Below, in pieces: positions 19,313 through 29,400 of a stretch of DNA of 64,000 nt. The notes below the pieces were generated by a model. It made no database searches and was not told where the DNA came from. It was given only the letters and a program-made list of their open reading frames with translations. The DNA is from Bursaphelenchus xylophilus (lineage: Eukaryota; Nematoda; Chromadorea; Rhabditida; Aphelenchoididae), in assembly GCA_904066235.2 (NCBI GenBank), contig CAJFCV020000001.1:2232001-2296000 (forward strand), in the 5' to 3' direction. Position 1 is the first letter of the stretch, and each line of letters begins with the position of its first letter. The position numbers and the translations under genes are program-made.

Positions 19313-20306
19313 TTATATTGCTCGCTTTTGTTGAGCACCTGGATCTAATCCAAAAGAATCGAAGTCATCACTTTCTTCTTTCATCTTTTTATAGCAAACC
19401 CAAAGAGTACCCTTATTATTCGAAGAATCAAGATTCACAATTCCGGCGGGCGCACACTTGCGGGCAACCACTTTGCGGGCAACCAGTTTGCGGGCAAATT
19501 TTTTGCGGGCAGCCACTTTGCGGGCAGCCGACATTTGCGGCCAGCACCGGCATTTGCGGGCAGCCTGGGACATTTGCGGGCAGGGTCGACAGTTGCGGGC
19601 AGCCGACATTTGCGGGCAACCGACACCTGATTGTGAGGGTAACAGGGTGGACGTGGAAAAATTACTATGATATTTTGGAAATTTGCCGACATTTGCGGGC
19701 AGCCGACATTTGCGGGCAACCGGCACTTGAGGATAACAAGGTGGAGGTGGAAAAATTACTACGATATTTTGGAAGTTTTCCGACATTTGCGGGCAGCCGA
19801 CACTTGCGGGCAGCCGACATTTGCGGGCAACAGTTCCAAAAGTTCCTATACAGTCTGTGTGATGGTTTTTTCCTGTTGCCCGCAAATGTCGGCTGTCCGC
19901 AAGTGTCGGCTGCCCGCAAATGTCGGCAGATTTCCAAAATATCGCAGTAATATTTCCACCTCCACCCTGTTACCCTCAGGTGCCGGTTGCCCGCAAATGT
20001 CGGCTGCCCGCAAGTGTCGGTTGCCCGCAAATGTCCAAGGCTGCCCGCAAGTGTCTCAGCTGCCCGCAAATGTTTCAGCTGCCCGCAAATGTGACCCCCC
20101 AAATTTTGCCCGCAAAGTGGCTGCCCGCAAAAAATTTGCCCGCAAACTGGTTGCCCGCAAAGTGGTTGCCCGCAAGTGTCGCGACGCCACAATTCCGACT
20201 TCTTGGGAATGTATCCTACCTGGAAGGTTGCCTCTCATAAAAACACCACGGAAATGTTTAATTTTCAATTCTTTCACAACCTCTTCGAGGTCAAGATTGT
20301 CAATGG
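19313..20306 (-). pseudogene. Maverick/Polinton-type cysteine protease relic
   Basis: Two minus-strand segments, 20306-20189 and 19444-19313, read as one protein split by a 744-bp insertion (19445-20188). The first has ELKIKHFRGVFMRGNLP and the second GIVNLDSSNNKGTLWVCYK and FDSFGLDP. This is the signature of the adenovirus-type (Ulp1-like) protease of Maverick/Polinton transposons, where the core is FRGVFMRD...GIVNLD...GTHWV.Y...FDS.G. The usual catalytic His of GTHWV is Leu here (GTLWV), and the D of FMRD is G. The frame ends at 19313-19315. No polymerase, integrase, ATPase or capsid gene is evident nearby, so this is a dead fragment. The assignment rests on motif recognition. Confidence 0.6.
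19445..20188. mobile_element. Minisatellite-type foldback element (TTTGCGGGCAGCCGACA units)
   Basis: The left half is built of head-to-tail 16-17 bp units GCGGGCAGCCGACATTT and variants; the right half is their reverse complement (AAATGTCGGCTGCCCGC), with the centre near 19840. Outer ends GGCGGGCGCACACTTGCGGG and its near complement form terminal repeats. Flanks are ACAATTCC at 19437-19444 and 20189-20196 (9 bp if the next G is counted). Removing it restores the protease-like frame. Every long ORF here is an artefact of the repeat. Confidence 0.8.
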
Positions 20307-20547
20307 TTCATGTTTTTTTCGGAGCCTAGTAGTTGTCATTTATAATACCAAAAAAGTTTTCGTCAAATTTCATCTACAAAAATCATGGCTTTTGCAAAGC
20401 ACAAACCAGGAGAATGCTTCTTCAAAAATACCTATACGTTTTTGTACCAAGTTTCATTGAAGTTTGTGCGTCACAAGCACCAAACACAGCCAAAAGTACA
20501 ACCCATGGACAACGTGTTTCAACGGGTTATTGCTGGATTTTTGTACT

Positions 20548-20815
20548 CTAAATGAAGGCATCACACGTTTTTTCAAAATTTTCAATTGCTTTCAGGGTCC
20601 AAACGGCTATTGCTTTGTCCCCAAACAAAGTTATTGGCTGAATACTCCAGTTTGAAGTAGTACCGTCATCAAATACGAGATTTTCAGGTACTTCAAAAGG
20701 ATTTTCATAGTTTGTAGTGCCTATATTTATTTCCGTCTCGACATTTCAAGGCCACCGAAACGCTCCTCGAATTGTCATCATTCCGATAAAGTTCAGAGTA
20801 CTCCAACACCACGAG
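20548..20815 (-). pseudogene. Unrecognised coding relic
   Basis: The minus strand contains a protein-like frame of about 65 codons ending at a TAG (20548-20550). It includes TNYENPFEVPENLVFDDG and LFGDKAIAVWTLKAIENFEK. It lacks a start codon and is preceded by an in-frame stop at about codon -1 of the recognisable part, so it is a fragment. It sits between the protease relic and the first srsx gene, so it may be another transposon gene; I cannot name it. Confidence 0.3.
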
Positions 20816-20840
20816 CTCGGTGGTTTAATTTGTTTCCAAA

Positions 20841-20853
20841 TTCCCATGAAGGG
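20841..20853 (+). promoter_or_regulatory. Shared upstream motif TTCCCATGAAGGG
   Basis: The same 13 bp occur 50-62 bp before the start codons of both srsx genes (here and 26363-26375) and before the start of the degenerate copy (24105-24117). The embedded ATGAAGGGT/C forms a tiny uORF: three codons in the second gene and the relic (ATGAAGGGYTGA), longer here. It may be a promoter element, a uORF or simple inherited sequence. Confidence 0.4.
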
Positions 20854-20907
20854 TTCAAATGAAAACTAAACAAGAACCAACAATTTCCCCACTTGGTCTC
20901 CATTGCC

Positions 20908-23900
20908 ATGGGTTTCTCGGATGGGTATATGAATGTACTGTACGTGGCGATAGCCGGATTTGGGATCTTCGGCAACGCGAACATCATATGGGTGTCGATC
21001 AGAAAGCCGTAAGATTTGATCTGGATGTAATAGGAAGAGTATTTATTAGTCTGTCGGGAAAATAATGAGCACTCTGTCGATGCACCATCTGTTGCTGAAA
21101 TAAAAAGCAATTTGATTTTGTCACGACACAATTCATTTTGTCGGTGGCAAAGCGATTTTCGAAGCGACAGAATGCTCATTATTTTCCCGACAGACTGATA
21201 TTAGATGGGCGTCTAGACATGTTCTTGCACCAGCTTTTTTTGAGTTGGTCTCAAAAAATGAAAAGTCGAAAAAATAATGTGGATTTGTCGCATCAAAATG
21301 TCTGCCCTCGTCTCAGTCACCAAATCGCCAGTGGCGACTAGCCGCCGTAGACGCTGATGGGTTATTTCAGGGCACAAAAAAACCACATTATTTTCCCGAC
21401 AGACTGATATCGTTCTGTCGAAAAAATAATGTGGAATTGTCGCCTCGCCGCAGCCACCATATCGCCAGTCGCGGCGAGCCGTCGTAGACGCTGATGGGTC
21501 ATTTCAAGGCACGAAAAATCCATATTATTTTTCCGACAGACTCATATCACCCTGTCGGAAAAATAATGTGGAATTGTCGCCTCGCCGCAGCCACCAAATC
21601 GCCAGTCGCGGCGAGCCGTCGTAGAGGCTGATGGGTGATTTCAAGGCACGAAAAATCCACATTATTTTCCCGACAGACTGATAGAAGCCACTTTCAGAAG
21701 CCTCCGGGGGAATTGTCATATTTTCATCGCGGTAACCGCACTCGGCGACATCTTCCATCAGTCTGCCCACTTCATCTCCGCTTATTACAAATTCAAGTTC
21801 GGGGGAAGCGTTGCGCAAATCCAATGTTTCTACTCAATGTGTGTGCCGTTGTACGGCGCGTTGTTGACTCCATGCATGCTGTTGTTCATCTCGCTGGACC
21901 GATTGATCTGTATTTTAAAGCCGTTAGCGTAAGTTGTGGTGCTTTGTAAGGGTTAAAGTGGATGCAGTCTCTTTGCCGTTAGCTTATATTGCGGTCAGAT
22001 TTGTGGTAAAGTAGAGTGAGGGACCTGATCCAGTGGCAAAGCACGAACGATTTTGCATCCCGGGAGTATGAAATAATGTAGCAAAATGCCTCCCTTTCCA
22101 ACTAAAAAAACTCCGATTTTAACAGCCCGCCCGCTCTCTTTTGTGAGGGAAACGGCGCGCCCTTCAAAGCGGAGTTTTTTCACTTGGAGAGGGAGGTGTT
22201 TTGCCACATTTTTTGATACTTCCCGGATGCAAAACGGTACGTTTTTTTTCCACTGGATCAGGTCCGTCACTGTAGTGATAAGGTATGTGTTGTATATGCC
22301 ACAATTCGGTTATAATATATGTATAATATTTCCATTCCTATAAAATCATCACTTTAGCTACTCCTCAATTGGTGGCCGGAAGTACATGTTCGTGATTCTG
22401 GCACTCGTCTTTATTTTCCCCCTACCCACTTCGATTGTGGGCTACATCTCCGTCCAGAACTATTTGTACGACGACGTGCCTTGCTTGATTATCAACGGAT
22501 ACGTCGACGAAGGCACAACGCTCTTCTTGGGCTTGTCCAGCCTCCTCAATGTGCTCACGGTGCTTCCGTACGCGATAATCCGGATTCGGGCGGGCGACAA
22601 AAAGTTCGCGCAGAACCGACAGATTTTGAAGTCTGTGGCGATTGTGAGCATCGTCATGTGTGCGGCGTGCGTGATTACCAACTTGAATGGGACGATTTGG
22701 AAGCTGTTTGTGGAGCGAATCCCCGAGATGGCCACATTACTCCCTGGACTGGCCGTCAATTTGAGTATAGCCATGAACTATCCGATTTATTTTTTCGTAA
22801 AGTAAGTTGCAGTGGTGGTGAAAGTTTGTGGTGAGCCCACATTATTTTCCCGACAGACTAATACTGGGGAATTTCAAAAGATCATTTTGGACTGTGCATG
22901 GTCAGCGTGGCCAGTTATCAGGCTGTCGGGAAAATGTTGTGGATTCGTCGCGCCTTGGAATCGGCGGACTCGATGAAAATATGGCAATTCCCCCGGAGGC
23001 TTCTGAAAATCAGTCTGTCGGGAAAATAATGTGGATTATCGTCCATTATCGCTTTGCGATGGCTAGCCGCGGCTAGAAATTAGGTGCGCTACTGCGACGA
23101 GGCCGGACGTTTTGCTGCGACAAATCCACATTATTTTTCCGACAGAGTGATATTAGTCTGTCGGGAAAATAATGTGGATTTTTTGTGCCCTGAAATAACC
23201 CATAAGCGTCTACGACGGCTAGCCGCGACCGGCGATTTGATGACTGCGGCGAGGACAAACAGAGATATTTTTCTGCGACAAACTGATAGTTTTGCCTTGT
23301 CGCTATTTGCGGATTTTTGCGACATATCGCGGCAAGGTCTTCACACCGTGCAGTCATGTCAAGACCATATGTAGATGAGAGTGTCGCAACTTCGCGATAA
23401 CGATAATTAATGGCCAATGCCGCTTTTGTCGATCTGTCGGAAAAGTAGTGAGAAAAAATGTCGCTGCGCCATGATGATAGGCGATTCCAAGGCGCGGCCT
23501 TGGCCACTATTTTGCCGACAGGATGACATCAAGACTTCTTGCCTCTATTATCAGTCTGTCGGGAAAATAATGAGCACAATGTCGCCGCGCCAGTCGCGTT
23601 GCTGAAGTGAAACGCAGTTTGACTTTGTCGCGACACAATTCATTTTCTCGGCGACGATGCGATTTTCGATCCAACAGAGTGCTCATTATTTTCCCGACGG
23701 ACTTTATATTTTGAATGGGCATGTTGAAGAATGCGCTTGAATATATACATATGTATACATATATGTATAACCTCTATATTTCAGCAAGAACTACCGCAGA
23801 GCCTTCCAAGAACAATTCTTCATTCTATTGCCGTGCCTGTGGCCGTTCAAGGGCGTGATAAAGAGCGTTGACTACACACCTTCAATGATTGTTACAAGCA

Positions 23901-23911
23901 GCAAGATATAA
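20908..23911 (+). CDS. srsx-like seven-transmembrane chemoreceptor (copy A)
   Basis: Exons: 20908-21008, 21698-21928, 22358-22801 and 23785-23911; all junctions GT-AG and in frame, 300 residues. Exon 1 encodes TM1 (VAIAGFGIFGNANIIWVSIR) with the GN signature. Exon 2 carries TM2 and TM3, including the conserved TM3 Cys (AQIQCFYSMCVPLYG) and a DRL in the DRY position (LLFISLDRLICILKPL). Exon 3 holds TM4-TM7, with an extracellular CLIING loop and NYPIYFFVK at the end of TM7, like the NPxxY region. Exon 4 is the cytoplasmic tail. This matches the nematode Srsx family in order and motifs. It probably acts in sensory neurons, by family. AATAAA is at 23917-23922. All introns are filled with R1/R2 elements. 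Confidence 0.8.
21045..21684. mobile_element. Cluster of four R1 elements in intron 1 of srsx copy A
   Basis: Copies at about 21045-21199 (GAGCAC subtype), 21263-21410, 21412-21546 and 21547-21684 (the last three GTGGA subtype). The last two are nearly identical and abut, sharing the boundary CAGACTCATATCACCCTGTC, so they look like a local tandem duplication rather than independent insertions. Confidence 0.75.
22011..22272. mobile_element. R2 element in intron 2 of srsx copy A
   Basis: GGGACCTGATCCAGTGGCAA to its complement TGGATCAGGTCCGTCACTG, with an inner palindrome around GGCGCGCCC. It gives small ORFs on both strands that are not genes. Confidence 0.7.
22838..23705. mobile_element. R1 copies and fragments in intron 3 of srsx copy A
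   Basis: A lone right end at 22838-22862, a left half at 22919-22969, complete copies at about 23012-23153 and 23554-23702, and a shortened copy at 23432-23526. A copy starting at 23157 lacks its right end and runs into TTTTTCTGCGACAAACTGAT. Both interior subtypes occur. Confidence 0.65.
22970..23011 (-). repeat. Inverted fragment of srsx exon 2 next to an R1 end
   Basis: The reverse complement reads TTTTCAGAAGCCTCCGGGGG followed by AATTGCCATATTTTCATCG. This is the acceptor and first 34 bases of exon 2 (21692-21731) with one mismatch. It is fused on one side to an R1 left half and on the other to an R1 terminus. Confidence 0.8.
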
Positions 23912-24104
23912 TCGCAAATAAAGTTAATATTATGGACATCATTTTTTTGCTATTTTTATGTACCACAACATCTATTACAACTGTCTTTTCCGGATGTCTA
24001 CGACATTCCCTGACCACTGAAACCCTTCCCTACGTGTTGCTATTCCGGTAAAGGGCATTTTACCCCACAAACAACGCAAGCATTGTGCTTTAATTGTCTC
24101 AAAG

Positions 24105-24117
24105 TTCCCATGAAGGG
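24105..24117 (+). promoter_or_regulatory. Upstream motif TTCCCATGAAGGG of the srsx relic
   Basis: Same motif as at 20841, here 62 bp before the relic ATG. The embedded ATG is followed by AAG GGT TGA. Confidence 0.35.
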
Positions 24118-24654
24118 TTGAAAACAAAACAAAAACGTAACAACTTCACGTTATTCGTGTCGTTTCCTTCGCCATGAGCATCTCTTTGCGTATATTTTAA
24201 TTGGCTTGGGATAGGTGTGTTAGTTTGGAAATTGGAAAATACCGTTATCCTTCAAAAAACCGTGAGATTTTCTATCGATATAAAAAGAATAGCGGCCGTA
24301 ACTCCACGAGGAAATTGCAGCGTTTTCATTGCAAGTGCTGCACTAAAAGTTGGTGGAAATTTTATCTGAACTAAGGGGTTGCAGTAGCCCAATTTTTGCC
24401 CGCGAGTAGCTTTGTTTTTGAACACGATTTCATATACTGAAAACCGAGTCCTTGAACATGATGTGGCAGCAACCGAGTTTTTGAACGCGATTCTACTATA
24501 ACCCAATTCTTGAACCCGAGTATAGTACCCCAATTTTTGCGCTGCTTTCAAGCGCAATGTTACAGCAACCCAATGCTGGAGCGCGATTTAACGGCAACCT
24601 AGTTTTGAGCACAGCGTTGCAGTAACCGACTCTTTATACATAATGCTACAGTAC

Positions 24655-25831
24655 ACAGCATTCCGAACTTTTTTCGCCGGTGTCCAAAAAAATAAAAAAA
24701 TAAAAAGTGGTTATCACGTTTTTATATGCGTACGGCTACCAGAAGATATACCGACAAAAAGAAAAAAAATCCGTATGTAGAGGAACCAATTTCCTTTCAG
24801 AATATATAAATTTTGTTACCAGCATGCTTGCAACCGTTGAGAGAATCGGCATTGAAGAAAGGGATATTTCAATTTTGAATGCCAAAAAATGTACTTTCTT
24901 GGGGTCGACAAAAAAGATGGTGGAGCAAGCAAAAAATGGCCAAAATCAAGCATTTTTTGGCTCTAACTTTGCTCAAACCCCCACAAAAATCTTGAAATCA
25001 CGGTATGTTGTAGCCCTTGAAATTCTCTTCACGATGGACTCCACCATCTTTTTTGTCGACCCCAAAAAAGTACATTTTTTTGGCATTCAAAATTGAAATT
25101 TCCCTTTCTTCAATGCCGATTTTCTCGACGGTAGCGAGCATGCTGGTAACAAAATTTATATATTCTAGAAGGAAATTGGTTTCTCTACATACGGATTTTT
25201 TTCTTTTTGTCGGTATATCTTCTGGTAGCCGTACATAGACATGGCTGGTCGGCCGGCCCGGGCCGAAAATCTCGGCCCGGCCCGTCGGCCTGAAGGGTTC
25301 CGGCCGGCCCGGCCCGTTTCAAATTTTCCATCGGCCCGGCCCGGCCCGTTCTAAATTTGCTTCGGCCCGGCCCGGGCCAGCCCGGGCCGGCCCATTGAAA
25401 CAAAAGTCTCCCCAAGTCTAACTCCTTATGACCAAATTTTTTTTCTATCATCATGTAAATGGATAAATACTGTGTTCCATAACTATCTAAAAACAAAAAT
25501 ACCTTTAAAAAAACCAATTGTGTCTTGACATTTCGTTTATATTCATTATCAAACCCACTTTTCGCTTCGAGATTCTGGATTTTAACTATTCCGGGCCGGG
25601 CCGGGCCGAAACGCCGGCCCGGCCGACGGGCCGGAAATGGTCCGGCCGGCCCGGCCGACCTGAAATCCGGCCGACGGGCCGAAATTTCGGCCCGGCCCGC
25701 GGCCCGGCCCAGGCCGGCCCGGGCCGGCCCGGCCCGGGAGCCATGTCTAGCCGTACACATATAAAAACGTGATAACCACTTTTTATTTTTTTATTTTTTT
25801 GGACACCGGCGAAAAAAGTTCGGAATGCTGT
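24655..25831. mobile_element. Foldback element with ACAGCATTCCGA termini
   Basis: Ends ACAGCATTCCGAACTTTTTT and its complement; arms of several hundred bp are near-perfect inverted repeats (24655-24900 against 25065-25831, minus the inner insertion). The 7-bp flanks ACAGTAC and GCAGTAA match at five positions. The same ACAGCATTCCGAGG end is found on the element at 40626-41994. Confidence 0.7.
25236..25749. mobile_element. GC-rich palindromic element with 8-bp target duplication
   Basis: Termini TAGACATGGCT / AGCCATGTCTA are inverted. The interior is a palindromic array of GGCCCGGCCCG-type units. Flanks at 25228-25235 and 25750-25757 are both GCCGTACA. An 8-bp duplication with a TAG-start terminus fits hAT-type elements (inference). 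It sits in one arm of the foldback at 24655-25831. A small relative with TAGACATGGCTCTGG lies at about 45036-45090. Confidence 0.8.
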
Positions 25832-25871
25832 GCAGTAACACATTTTTTGAACCTAGTTAACCTAGTTCTTA

Positions 25872-26038
25872 TCAGTTTCTTGGGAAAATAGCGGCAGGAC
25901 GTCGCTCCTTGTAGTCGCCCATCATCGCTTTGGCACGCTAGCCGCAGCTGGAAGTTTGTTCCGCGACTGCACCATTTTTTTTTGAGGAGGCGAAATATTT
26001 TGCTACGACGACCCACCACTATTTTTCCGACAAACTGA
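25872..26038. mobile_element. R1 element in the srsx relic
   Basis: TCAGTTTCTTGGGAAAATAG to TTTTTCCGACAAACTGA, with TA at 25870-25871 and 26039-26040. GCGGC/ATGATGGGCGA interior subtype. Confidence 0.65.
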
Positions 26039-26362
26039 TAAAACACGGTGTAAGAGCAACCAACTTCCTAAATGCTACGTTACAATAACTTAATATTTCA
26101 ACGCGGTGTTACAGTAAACGTTTTTTTGAACGCAACTTTACAACAATAAAGTTTAATAATGTTGCAGTAATCCTTGCCGATTGTGGAATAGGCGTGTTGC
26201 TCAAATCCATGGTTTCTGTTCAACGTGCTCCTCAAGTCCATGGTTTTTGTTGTGGATGTTTTTTATAGCCTTTACTCCTATGAATGGCCCGATTTATCCC
26301 ATCCGTCTGCACGTTTTACCCCTTCAACGACAGTGTTTTATGGTTACTTAATTCTTTGGACG

Positions 26363-26375
26363 TTCCCATGAAGGG
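26363..26375 (+). promoter_or_regulatory. Upstream motif TTCCCATGAAGGG of srsx copy B
   Basis: Same motif as at 20841, 48 bp before the coding ATG. The inner ATG AAG GGC TGA is a complete three-codon uORF. Confidence 0.4.
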
Positions 26376-26422
26376 CTGACCGAAAACACATCTCCCACCT
26401 TGTTTCGTCGCCACGTGTCTTT

Positions 26423-29400
26423 ATGGAGACGGTTATGAGTATACTGTCCTTGGCTATTGCCTTGTTCGGAATCTTCGGGAACTGGAATATCATATGGGTG
26501 TCGATCAGAAAACCGTAAGATGTCATATCATTTTTTTTTGGGTTTTTCTGTATGATAAGAAGATTGGACCTTTAAATTTCTATTGAGATTTCACTTTGTA
26601 GCTCTTGAAATTCTTTGTATGTTGGACAACAACGTGGCTTTTGGTAGAGGACATGAGAAAGGGCATTTCTTCGACATTTACGGTCAAAATTTACGTGTCT
26701 CTAGTCTTTTGTGGCCGTTTTATAGACAGTAATAAGTATGCGGTCTGATAGCAAAATCTATGCATTCAGAAAGGAAATGAGAAATACTGGAAACCTAGTC
26801 TGTTCCAAAAAAGAAATTTGAGAGCTGCACTTTTAGCTGTCTCGTTGCTAAAAATGGAGTGGTAAAATACGTCCTGTGGCGCATAGTTCTTCTTCACTGT
26901 CATCGCTTGACAGAAGTCCGGCTACTAGTCCGTTCCTAAAATCGCTCGAGTTATTTTTGGCGTCTTCGCTGCGCAAAAAAAGTTAGGGTGCAAGCGACAG
27001 CCCAAAAAATAGCATGGTGCAAAAAGCAAGAAATTGAACAGTACAAAGTGCACTTCCGTTTTTTTCTCACACTGCATGCCACAAAAATCACTTCAGCGAC
27101 TTTCAGAACGGACTGGAATTTTCTCTCCACAGTTGCAAAATTGCTTGATTCAATAGTCCGTGGAGTAGGCTACTTGCCCATACCGTAAGATATTCGTCTG
27201 TCGGGAAAATAATGAGCACTCTGTCGCATCGAAAATCGCATCGCCGCACGTCAAACTGAGATAAGCTAAAACGGTCCGGTGAACAGATCGTCGATTCGCC
27301 AAAAAAGACGTGAAAAAACCTTTTGTCGGGGAAGAAATGGGGAGTTTTTGGGGTGAGAGAGCACGTTTTTCCGCGCCTTTTTCTCTGACATCTCTGTGAA
27401 ATCAAGACGAAATGTAAAAAACCGATAGCAAAGAGTCTATTTTGGTCACCGGACTCCTCAGCATGACGTGCGCCGCCGAGAAAATGAATTGTGTTGCGAT
27501 AAAAACAATTTTCTTTTCACTTCAGCAACGCGTTCGGCGCAGTGACATTGTACTCATTATTTTCTCGACAGGCTGATAAGTTACTCATGGTCAAGTTCGC
27601 AACCTGGCCATGCCTGGGCTAGTCTATCCAGCGTAGATTCAAGGAACGTTGGCCAGATGAAAGCAGTTGTGTCCAAGAGGAAAAAAAACTTGACTAATGG
27701 TCGTTGAGGTGACAAACAATGACTTTCGTCTCCCAAAAGACCTAGTTTGGTGTCCCATTAGCATACAGTTACTACTGAGCATTTTAAAAAATACGGTCGA
27801 TTCAGATATTCATTCACACAATTTTTTTTATGTTAGAACACAACAACAAGCCTAATCCTCACCTTTTGCAGCGGACTTCGCGGCACATGCAACATCTTTG
27901 TTGCATTCGCAGCGGCCGGCGATATTTTACATCAGACATCGCAGATAACCTCCGCATACTACAAATTCGTTCAAGATGGGAATGTCACTCAAATCGATTG
28001 TTTTCGTTCAATGTGTGTGCCTCTGTATGGTGCGTTGTTCACGCCGTGCATGTTGCTATTCGTCTCGTTCGACCGACTTCTCTGTGTGTCTAAGCCGTTG
28101 GCGTAAGTGAGAGGGGCAATAAAGCGGGCTTTTATAATATCTAAAAATTTTGCAATATCGGTATGTCGGGAAAATAATGAGCACTCTGTCGCATCGAGAA
28201 TCGCACCCGAGAAAATAAATTGTGTTGCGGAAAAATCAAATTTCTATTCACTTCAGTGACGCGATCGGCGATATTGTGCTCATTATTTTCCCGACAAACC
28301 GGTAAAAAATCGGCAAGAATTTTGCATCCGAGAAGTAGCCCTTCAAAACGGAATTTTTTTTTTGTAGTAGAGGGAGGCATTTTGCCACATTTTTTGATAC
28401 TTCCCTGATGCAAAATGCTATGTTTTTTGCCACTGGATCAAGTCGGTTACTGTAGCTTTGCTACGGCCAGCTGCAGCAGGAAATTTGGTGCCTGACGGCC
28501 CTTTCTTCTCGGTGAGGCGAAAAATTGAATTTTTCTGCGACGACTCACCACTATTTTCCCGACATTTTTCCCACACGTTGCGGCAGAACTCCCCCTTTTT
28601 CTGAACTCTCCCCCAATCTAAACTCTCCCCCAAAAAAGGCGGAACTCTCCTCCTTTTTTGATTTACACCAAAAAATCTGAACTCTCCATTTTTTTGAACA
28701 CTCCCCCATTTTGAAAATTGAAAAAACGAGAGGTGTGACACCTAATTTTTCTCAATTTGAAAAAAATTTCCATCGTATAAGATGTCACACCTCATTTTTC
28801 TCAATTTGAAAAAAAATTCCATCGTATAAGATGTCACACCTCATTTTTCTCAATTTGAAAAAAATTTCTATCGTATAAGATATCACACCTCATTTTTTCC
28901 AATTTGAAAAAAAAATTCATCGTATAACATGTCACACCTAATTTTTCTCAATTTGAAAAAAAATTTGATCGTATAACATGTCACACCTCATTTTTCTCAA
29001 TTTGAAAAAAAAATTTGATCGTATAACATCTCACACCTCATTTTTTCAATTTAAAAAAAAATTTCATCGTATAACATGTCACACCTAATTTTTCTCAATT
29101 TGAAAAAAAATTTCATAGTATAACATGTTACACCTCATTTTTTTCAATTTTCAAAATGAAGGGGAGTGTTCAAAAAGCGGGAGAGTTCAGAAAAGGGGGA
29201 GAGTTCAGGCTCAACCCACATGACCAGCAGCTGCCCCAATAATTTCAAAACATTCAAAATGAAACGTTTCAGTTACTCCTCCATTGCAAACCGAAAGTAC
29301 ATGTTCTCAATCATCGCGGCAGCACTCCTTCTCCCTCTGCCCGTCTCAATTTATGGCTACCTCTCTGCCCAACGCTCCCCGGACTCCACGGTCACTTGTC

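Larger units (their letters stand above)
24360..26180. repeat. Minisatellite (about 35-bp unit) interrupted twice
   Basis: Units like GTTACAGCAACCCAATGCTG and AACCGAGTTTTTGAACGCGA recur at 24370-24654 and again at 25832-25870 and 26041-26170. The breaks are the foldback element at 24655-25831 and the R1 element at 25872-26038. Confidence 0.6.
24172..26270 (+). pseudogene. Degenerate third srsx copy (exon 1 and exon 2 remnants)
   Basis: An exon 1 relic at 24172-24267 begins ATGAGCATCTC, carries an in-frame TAA and a frame slip, then reads FGNWKIPLSFKKP before a GTGAGA donor. This aligns with FGNWNIIWVSIRKP of copy B. A short exon 2 relic around 26190-26265 (GTTGCTCAAATCCATGGTTT, partly repeated) matches the TM3 Cys region of both genes. 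Nothing corresponding to exons 3-4 is seen. The intron between is filled by a minisatellite and nested elements. Confidence 0.55.

Noticed and set aside
19313..20329. Several long frames (up to 220 codons) full of repeated CGQP/ARKCRL motifs
   Set aside because: They are translations of the 16-17 bp minisatellite in all frames. Only the flanking protease-like segments carry meaning.
25185..25843. Frames of 79-191 codons rich in Gly, Pro, Arg and Ala
   Set aside because: They arise from the GGCCCGGCCCG palindromic array; both strands give mirror-image frames.
28575..29160. CRISPR-like regular spacing of about 49 bp
   Set aside because: The units are contiguous tandem repeats with no unique spacers, in a nematode intron; not CRISPR.
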